Positions 56,052-64,000 of a DNA stretch of 64,000 bases are shown one piece after another. The notes under the pieces are model-generated. The model was not told where the DNA came from and did no database searches. It saw only the letters and a list, made by a program, of their open reading frames with translations. This stretch comes from Ananas comosus. Its lineage: Eukaryota > Streptophyta > Magnoliopsida > Poales > Bromeliaceae. Location of the stretch: contig NC_033630.1 in NCBI RefSeq assembly GCF_001540865.1, positions 6,332,804 through 6,396,803 of the forward strand, given 5' to 3'. Position 1 is the first letter of the stretch. The number at the start of each line of letters is the position of its first letter. A program made the position numbers and the translations under genes.

Positions 56052-59000
56052 GCTGTGTTGTCCATTTTTCTTGCTTCTATTCTTTTCACAGTTTTGGGTG
56101 CCCTATTTTCTCAGCAACCAGCTCTTGGTTTGCGCTCTTCCTTCCTCAACCTATATCTGGAAACGTTTGTGAAATAGAATATCCCTTAGATTATTTGGCA
56201 TAAAAGGAAAGCTTACTTACACAGAACATCCTGTTAAATTAAAGCTCCAAAATCAATTGAAGTTTGTCACCACACTTATACTTGATGTTATGCAATCAAT
56301 CGAAGTTCTTTGCATCTGTAGTTAGAGGCACCAATATAAATATTAAGTTCTTACTTAGTTTGGGTCAGAAATCTGGGCTGCGTTTGGTTAGGAACTAAAG
56401 CTAGAGACTGCATTTATTCCCTTCTGTGTTAAGATTGAACTTATTCCCTACACCGATTCCTTTTCCTCGATAGCTTATTGAGTTTTTTATGTATTTTGTA
56501 TGAATTCTTCAGCTGGTTTGGAAAAAACATTATGCTTGCTGGATTTGTTTCCTAGAATTTCCCACTCTTAACCTTTTTCCCTGCATTTTGATTAATTTAC
56601 TCCAATTGAGGATTTGGGTTTTCTACTCATTATTTGTTTTGGTTCAACATGTGCCTATGGAGGTTACAAAATTTTTTCTCCTACTTGAATTGACCTTTTT
56701 TTGCATTGCCAGAGCTTCCGAACATGTATATTATGTATGGGTTTGTTTTACCTCTATTTTTTTTTTAGAGAATTTGTTTTACCTCCTTAAATGCACATTT
56801 TCTTCATGTAAGTATCTATAAAAATTGCAGTCTTACAAACACTTTTGACCAATTCTCATATCCAAGTTTGCGCATTCCCTTATTTTGCTATCTCTCTATG
56901 AGGTGAAGTAAAGCACATTTTGGAATTCATTTTTGCTCCTAGGCTTACATGTTATCCTAGAATTAGTCATGTATTAGAGAAAGGCCTTGGATTGTACTAA
57001 TATTACTTGGTTTCATTTTCCCTTACTGTTCTACCCGATTTTCCTATTCTATTAAAAGGCTGTGATGATAAGTAGAGGGGAGTGCGGGAAATGTTACTTT
57101 TGAATGAGTGGAAATTTGGACGGCATCCTCATAGGCAACCGCTTCTTACTGTTCTTGCTCTTAGTAGTTACACACCTTTGCCTCCGCTGGTAATCTACTA
57201 CTCGGTAGTCACTTCTTGCTGTTCTTATTCCTGAGCATTGCACGTGTTGCCTCCACTGGTAATGTACTACTCGGTGGTCACTTCTTGCTGTTCTGGTTCT
57301 TGCTTTGGGCTGAATCAAGAGTTTTGTTTTTTTCTCTTTCTTTGGTAAGCGCTCTACCTATTAAGATTACTGCTGGGAAAAATAAAGTATGTAAAAAAAA
57401 ACATGTAACAATTGTGTGAATTTACATTTGTTCTAGCATTTTCTTAATTGACAATACGAACTTATTTGAGTGGACGTAAGAATCAACCTTCTTTAATTCT
57501 TGATTTTGTTACTAGCAAATTAGATAAAACTTGAAGCCTCCATCTGTCACTTCAAACTATGTTAATTGGTGCTTTCTATACTTTGGTTGCTACAGCTAAT
57601 CTGATGATTGTGCTTTCTATGATGGTGATTTTGAGACAGCTATTTTCTAACCATTCCTTTTGAGAAGGCTGCAGATTAAGTTCTTTGTCCACCAACTAGG
57701 GTTTGAAATTGCTTTTAATCTCTATCAACATGTGATTTTGTACTTTTGCTTCATAAAGAATTTCGTTTTAGATGATAGCTTGAGTTCTGCTACATCCATC
57801 CCACAAAATTCTTGCAAATTTTTGCTCTACGAAAGATGATTCGTATAGATTATAATGATTTAAACTTACATAACTGATGTTTTGGCTAAATTTTCAATCT
57901 GCATATTCTTTTGGCGATTCTGTGGATTTTATTTTTTATTCATTTATCATGGTCTATTATAGTATTTTCATTGAGCATAATAGAACCATCTTGAAGATTT
58001 TGTTTTCCTGCTAAAAATTTATTCCCTGTTTTGTTGGAGAATATTTTCCTTCCTGTTTCTTTCTTTTTTCTAGCTCTTCTTTGAGGCGATGATGATAAGT
58101 TGAGGGAAGTGCATAAAATATTTGCTTCGAACAAGTTGAGGTTTGGATGGCCTACTAATAGGCAACTGCTTCATATTGTCTTAGCCTTGGTGGTCGCGCG
58201 CATTTCCCTCTAACGGTAATTTATTGCTCGGCAACCACAAAAGTGTGGAAAATGTTTACTTCGAACAAGTGGAAGTTTGGATGGCCTACTCATAGGCAGC
58301 CGCTTCATATTGTCTTACCCTTGCTGATTGCACGCATTTTCCTACGGCGGTAATTTATTGCTCAGGAACCACTTCCTACCATTCTTATCCTTGGCGGGTG
58401 CGCACATTTGCCTCCTACGGTAATCTATTGCTCCTACTACTACCCAATCCTTATGACCAATCTTGCCGAGTACTTATGAACAATGTTGCCGATTCTACTT
58501 AACTGAGCATTACCTTTTTGTTCCCTTTTTGGGTGATTCTTTAAATTGGTTTTACAACAGAATTTATACAACTGTTTGGATTGTTCCCTACTCATTGCCT
58601 TTGTAAATACTTTTCTTTGTTTTTCTGTCGGCATTCGAATTGAATTCTTCCTCGGATTTTTTTTGCATGCATATTCTGTTGGCGATTCTTTGGATTATAT
58701 TTTTTCATTCATTCAGCATAGTCTATTATGGTATTTTCATTGAGCGTAATAGAACCATCTAATTTATTTCCTGCTTTTTTGAAGAATATTTTTCGTACTG
58801 TCACTTTCTATTTTCCGGTTCTTTTGTGAGGCACTGATGGCAAGCTGAGGAAAGTATAGAAAATTATGATGATTTATAGGTGGTTGTATGCATTTATTTT
58901 CGCTTTTTTGCGTTCCAGGACGTAAGGCCTTCCTTTTTAATTCACTTTAGAGAAAGAATTTGGGTTTAATTTAGATTCTTTTTTTCAAATTTCTTTTATA

Positions 59001-60340
59001 GAGTATGAGCACGGGAACAAAATCTTCAAGACGGTTCTATTCTACTCAATAAGAAAACTATAATAGACCATGACAAATGAAAAAAGAAACAGAATCCAAA
59101 GAATCCTCAAAAGAATATGCAGACTGTAAAAATAGCCAACAGGATCCTCAAAAAATATGCAAACTGAAAATTTGGTCAAAACATCAGTTATAAAGGTTTC
59201 AATCATTATAACCTATATGAATCATCTTTCCTATTGTTTATAGCTTAGCCTCATTATAATCTATATGAATCATCTTTCTTAGAGCACACCTTACAAAATA
59301 TAGTTTTTATTTACCCCCTGTTGGATGAAAATTGGAGCTTTTGCATCCTTTTTCTTGTTCTCCTTATGTTCATCTTGCTTTGCTTGAGTCCATGTTGCAA
59401 AAATGCTTCTTAATTTGGTAGTTCTTTGTAGCCTGAGACATAAAATCAATAACTGGAATGGAATAGGTTAGCTAATTATATAGTTATTAATTGAGTAAAC
59501 ACACTAATAAGTGTTTTATTGATTAGTAATTGCCCATAAATAGTAACTCGCTTGCTAGTGCAGGCGAGTAGGAGGCATATATTATTAATTAGCAATGCTG
59601 CATAATTACCAGAGACTGTTATTTGCTTTCCCTACTACTACTCTGTGCTTATGAGTAGTGTTGCCCAATCTGCATAGCTAATCTTTACTTTTTTATGCTT
59701 TTTTAGTGTGAGATTGTTTGGATTATTTCTTTTGTTACTCAAACCACCCATTTTCATGTCCCATTACAGTCTAATTTATCAAACTATTTGGCATAGTTCT
59801 TGCTTACCTGCTTCTTACATGAATTGGGTGGTTACTTAATATTTGAACCGCTACAATGTTTTGGAGATTAAGTGGGCTATTGTTCTCGCCTGAATTGGCT
59901 ATTTTTTCTCTTTACCCGAAATCTTTCGGACGCGTTTATTACTGGTGCTGGTTTATAGATTTGCTTTTTTTTCCCATCAGTTTTTTTCCTGGGCTTGGGT
60001 GCGTAAAAAAAGTCCAGGTTTATTGTGGAGCACGCTTATTTTGGGGAAGAGGGCTTGTTCTACAAAAACTTGGTTACTTTGCGCCATGCTTTTATGGTTT
60101 AGTCTTAAAAAACTCTTGCCTGCAGCCTTGGTTTTGGCATCGGTTGGTGAACAAAAATTAAAAATTTTGGAATCCCCAGGTGGCTTTTTTCCCTCCGCAT
60201 GTTTTCCGCCAAAGAAAACAATAATGTTTCTTATATTTCTTTAGTAGCAGCAGGTTTAAAATTCAAAAAAAAAGCAATTAAGATTTTGTTTGTATAAGCT
60301 TTCTCGATACTACATGATTCAGATTGAGCTGGTATCGGGA
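56052..60340. repeat. Modular dispersed repeats in T-rich DNA
   Basis: A recurring module (GATGATAAGTTGAGGGAAGTG..., TTTGGATGGCCTACTCATAGG, then CGCATTT-CCTCCGGTAAT-TATTGCTC) appears at 57061-57300 and twice within 58081-58440. Pieces occur at 55300, 58827 and 62690-62850. The intervening DNA is T-rich with only short open frames. I see no conserved protein, RNA gene or transposase. Confidence 0.6.
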
Positions 60341-60345
60341 ATACT

Positions 60346-60525
60346 TTGCGCGAACTCTACGCGTGTTTAAATCCTCCTCCTCAGGTTGAAATTTGGATGC
60401 AAATTTGGATTTGTGAGTCGGATTGGGGAGGTTTACTTTGCGCGATCTCTACGTGTGTTTACATCTTCAAGTTGAAATTTGATGTAAATTTGGATCTGTG
60501 GGTCGAATTGGGGAGGTTTTATTAC
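60346..60525. repeat. Tandem duplication, ~90-bp unit
   Basis: TTTGCGCGA-CTCTACG-GTGTTTA...GTTGAAATTTG...TGGGGAGGTTT occurs twice in succession with about 15% differences. Confidence 0.8.
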
Positions 60526-60837
60526 CGTTTAACTTTTGGGGCAGTTGAATTGTGGGGATTTCTATACAAATATATATGTTGCGATCTCTAAATGCCATGG
60601 TGGTTTCGTTACAAGGATGCTAATCTCTGACTCTGACTGTGGTTTCACTACAAGGATGCTTATCTCCACCAGTAGAAAACCTATTTAAAAAAGCTTGGAA
60701 AACAGTCCTCAACCAATTGACCTGAATAAAACCTTCGTGGAAAAGTTGTTGGCCCAAAAAAAAAAAACTGTTGGAGAACTTTAGCAATAGCTGAATCACT
60801 TTTTGAATACGTCAAATAGTCCAGAGAAGAGAACTTC

Positions 60838-62035
60838 GCGATGAACTCCGCAATTGGCTGTTTGATGCTTTTGGGATAGTTTTCAACTTATTTCCACAAA
60901 CTGGTTCTGGGTGTATCTTGTTTTGTCAAGGATGTATGAGTTTCTTTGAATGCTTTTTTGAACTCCCTATATGACAGCCTTTGGAGTACAATTCTGCGTT
61001 GAGTTCCTCTGAATGCTTTTCTGAACTCCCTATATAACAGACTTTAGAATATGAAAATCTTTTAAGCTAATACTAAGATCATCCAAAATCAGTTTTTACA
61101 ATTTTTTTCCAAGGAAGAAGCGTTATCCAAAAACAGTTTTTACAATTTTTTCCCAAGGAAGAAGCTACCGGAGGCTCTTTAGAAGCCATACAAAGCAGCT
61201 TTATATGCGATGAACTCCGCAATTGGCTGCTTGATGCTTTTGGGATGGTTTTCAACTTGCATTTCCACAAAAGGATGCTTATCTCCACCAGTAGAAAACC
61301 TATTGAAAAAAGCTTGGAAAACAGTCCTTAACCAATTGACCTGAATAAAACTTTCCTTCGTGGAAAAGTTCAAGGATGTATGAGTTTCTTTGAATGCTTT
61401 TTTTAACTCTCTATATGACAGCCTTTGGAGTACAATTCTGCATTGAATTCCTCTGAGTGCTTTTCTGAACTCCCTATATGACAACCTTTAGAATATGAAA
61501 ATCTTTTAAGCTAATACTAAGATCATCCAAAATCAGTTTTTACAATTTTTTCCCAAAGAAGAAGCGTCATCCAAACACAGTTTTTACAATTTTTACCCAA
61601 GGAAGAAGCTACCGGAGGCTCTTTAGAAGCCATACAAAGCAGCTTTATACGCGATGAACTCCGCGATTGGCTGCTTAATGCTTTTGGGATGGTTTTCAAC
61701 TTGCATTTCCACAAATTGGTTCTGGGTGTATCTTGTTTTGTCAAGGATGTATGAGTTTCTCTGAATGCTTTTTTCAACTCTCTATATGACGGCCTTTGGA
61801 ATATGAAAATTTTTTAAGCTAATACTAAGATTATCCAAAAACAGTTTTTCCCCGCATTTCCACAAACTGGTTCTGGGTGTATCTTGTTTTGTCAAGGATG
61901 TATGAGTTCTTTCTAAACTCCCTATATGACAACCTTTGGAATATAAAAATCTTTTAAGCTTAGACTAAGACTGTCCAAAAACAATTTTCCCTGTTTTCTT
62001 CCAAGGTTAGAAGCCATACAAAGGAGCTTTATACA
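60838..62035. repeat. Irregular tandem array, ~370-440-bp unit
   Basis: Three copies of GCGATGAACTCCGCAATTGG start at 60838, 61207 and 61651. Each is followed by GCTTTTGGGATGGTTTTCAAC, a TATATGAC-GCCTTTGGA block, a TTTTACAATTTTT-CCAAGGAAGAAG block and AGCCATACAAAG. Read on the minus strand, parts are open (61179-61484; 61523-61777) but copies do not share one frame. Confidence 0.75.
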
Positions 62036-63017
62036 ATTTTCATGCTTTTCCCTCTCTCTTTATGTTTATATATATGGACTGTTTATTTCTTACTTCCTTT
62101 TGCCATCTTTGCCTACAGGAATGGCTCCCCTTACACTTTAATAGCTTTTACCCTCTTTTTTCCTTTGATGAATTTTCTGATAATTTATCCTCTTCTACTT
62201 TGTACCTATTTTGTATGCTGGTTTTTCCCTTTCTTTTTCATTTGATGAATTTCCCTGCTAATTTGTCCTCCTCTACTTTGTTCCCATCGTATTTTTCAGC
62301 TCCACCTTGCTCACATTTTTAAATAGTTTACTTAGGAGTTATGTCTTTCCTATGGTTTTTATTGTCCCTCCTCTTGTTGGCACCTTATTTATTAATCTCA
62401 TGTTTAAGATGGTATAATTGGGTGAAAGAGGCGGCGATGATTTTGCATCAAAAAAAGATCATAGAAAATGCTTCATACTTTCCTGGCATAGCTTACTTTC
62501 TTTTCCCTTTTCTCTTTTCCTTGCTATGATTTTCCCAAAAAAATATATATTTCTTTTGCATCTTTTGTTTAGCATATGCTCTACTTCTCCGTTGCTTCAG
62601 TATATTGTTGTTTTACTGACGTCACTTTCTTCCGTTTTCCCCTTCTTTTTGCTTTCTAACTTTCTTGCTTCTCTTTCAGCCTATGATGCTAGGTTGAGGA
62701 AAGTGTCGCAAGTATTGGCTTCGAACGTCTTGAGGTTTGGGCGAAGTGGAAGTTTGGGCGTCGTACTCATAGGCACCCGCTTCCTTCGATTGTGACCCTC
62801 AGTGTTTGCGCACATTTCCCTTCAATGGTGATCTACTGTTTGCCAACCTATTCCCTATCATTGTTGCATTCTTTGCCCCTACACGCTTTCTCTTTGTTTG
62901 GTTCACTGTTGTTCCTACTCCTGCTTTATGCTTATGGGTAGTTTTTCCCCTGTCCTCCTTAACTGTGTCCTCTACTTTTCCCATGCATAATTATAATATG
63001 AATCATACTATTGTTGG
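62036..63017. other. T-rich sequence with a last copy of the dispersed module
   Basis: 62690-62850 carries the GAGGAAAGTG...TACTCATAGGCACCCGCTTCC module. Short T-rich ORFs (Phe/Leu-rich) are not supported as genes. Confidence 0.45.
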
Positions 63018-64000
63018 TGTGAGACCCCGGTTTCTGTCAGTGGGGACTTGTCGACAGCTCTGGAGAGTGTCGAGACAAGCCCGAGTCGCGTTGGCGTCAA
63101 ATAGACGCGAAACGGACTCCGTGCGACGCGAGGGCAGCATTCTGTGTGAAAATCTGCAAAATTGCAGGATTTTTACTCTGCTGTACCGGTACAAGGTTTG
63201 TGCTGTACCGGTACAACCATCATGGAAAGTCGCTTGCTGTACCGGTACAAGGGTCCATTTGTACCGGTACAGAGCGTGCGACAGAACTCAGTTGCTCTCG
63301 GGTTTGGCCTTGTACCGGTACAGCAATCCGTGTACCGGTACAAGGGAGTTGGTAAGGGCTAAATCCGTAATTTTCTACCTCGTTTGTAACGATTTCTTCT
63401 CTCTCTCTATATAGCTTCGTGTAGAGAGAGAGAGGGGGCTTCCTGTTGCTCTTCACCATCTCTCTCTCTCTCTCTCGGTTGAAGGTAGGGAAGAAGCCCG
63501 GTTGGGGATTTCGTCGCCGACGTCGCGCCGCGAGCTGTTCGAGCGCACTTGCTGCCGGAGCTTTGCGAGGAGGCCGGGCGAAGCAGCGTCTTCATTGTTC
63601 TTGACGTCGCGCCGAGGTTCGACGCTGTCGAGGTGGGTGATTCGGCGTCTTTTCTGGATTTTGGGCAAGTATTACTATTTCTACTCGGTTTGTAGCTGTT
63701 TTGCTGAAATCTGCCGTCGACTGTTCGTATTTCAGCTCGTTCTCCGCGTAGGAGCGTCGGATCGCGACGAGGCTTGGTTCGTTGGATTCGGGACTTCGAG
63801 AGGAATCCACGAAGCCCTCATTTGCCAGATTTGGTGAAGGTTAGCTTGGTCGAATCCCGTTTCTACTCAGCTGCTGTGAATTTCTGGACTGAATTGAGGA
63901 TCCTTAATTGTTTAGCTTGGAGTTAGCTCGATTGCGAGAATCGGACGCTTTCAGTCAACCCAGCAGGTGGTGTCGCAGCTGAGGGGAGTGTTCCGCTGCC
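63018..64000 (+). mobile_element. Left part of an LTR with GTACCGGTAC array (runs off the window)
   Basis: Begins TGTGAGACCCCGG. Perfect GTACCGGTAC sites at 63183, 63205, 63239, 63261, 63312 and 63332 lie upstream of CTCTATATAGC (TATA, ~63405), which is followed by a (CT)n-rich leader and GC-rich sequence. It shares the phrase CTCGGGTTTGGC with the LTR at 29388. The right end and interior lie beyond the window. Confidence 0.6.
63444..63477. repeat. (CT)n microsatellite in LTR leader
   Basis: Runs of TCTCTCTC just downstream of the TATA box; similar GA runs precede it at 63422-63435. Confidence 0.8.

Noticed and set aside
59545..59570. Hairpin ACTCGC...GCGAGT as a Helitron 3' end
   Set aside because: No CTRR terminus follows at the expected distance.
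62806..63414. 202-codon plus-strand ORF
   Set aside because: It crosses from the T-rich tract into the LTR starting at 63018 and reads through the palindrome array; no domain.

Overview
This is nuclear DNA of a flowering plant, probably a monocot. The evidence is an ABCB transporter gene with plant-type introns and a very GC-rich first exon, plant LTR retrotransposons primed by initiator-Met tRNA, a TRIM, Tourist and hAT MITEs, SINEs and long (TA)n tracts. A bromeliad such as pineapple would fit, but the sequence alone does not settle the species. Only one complete host gene is clear; most of the rest is mobile DNA.

Layout. 1-9.5 kb: relics of long LTRs (1-528, ~3200-3939), a palindromic foldback element (1714-2148), two SINE insertions with target-site duplications (TSDs), a Tourist MITE and AT-rich sequence. 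9.5-12.5 kb: a Ty1/copia element on the minus strand, flanked by GAGAG, carrying an inverted LTR-PBS-gag piece inside it. 13-19.8 kb: a MITE-dense tract (a 1.37-kb hAT-type element, a stack of three nested MITEs, (TA)n-associated elements) and a LINE reverse-transcriptase fragment. 20.1-26.7 kb: an intact 12-exon ABCB4/11/21-type gene on the minus strand (1310 codons). 27.1-30.2 kb: an AT-rich ~0.8-kb tandem repeat with two assembly joins (single N). 30.2-50.7 kb: a nest of retroelements whose order is fixed by four TSDs. A 469-bp TRIM (ACATC) was split by a 4.2-kb solo LTR (ATGGG). That LTR was split by a second LTR of the same family (CTTGG) and by a tandem Ty3/gypsy chromovirus complex (GACGA). 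50.9-63.0 kb: a T-rich tract with a Helitron-like 5' end, a TATA box, one plausible unknown ORF (203 codons) and many local duplications. 63.0-64.0 kb: the start of another LTR with an array of the palindrome GTACCGGTAC.

How the parts relate. The ABCB gene is the only functional transcription unit I can defend; its product should be a plasma-membrane auxin-type exporter/importer. The retroelements are mostly dead: the best gypsy copy has three stops and two 1-bp frameshifts, and the copia element is rearranged. The most unusual signals are the palindrome arrays in the LTR promoters (GTACCGGTAC in two LTRs, ACCGGT-core sites in the gypsy LTR), the TSD-resolved nesting, the inverted copia element, and the modular, strand-skewed 12-kb region at the right end. 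Three single-N positions mark doubtful assembly joins.
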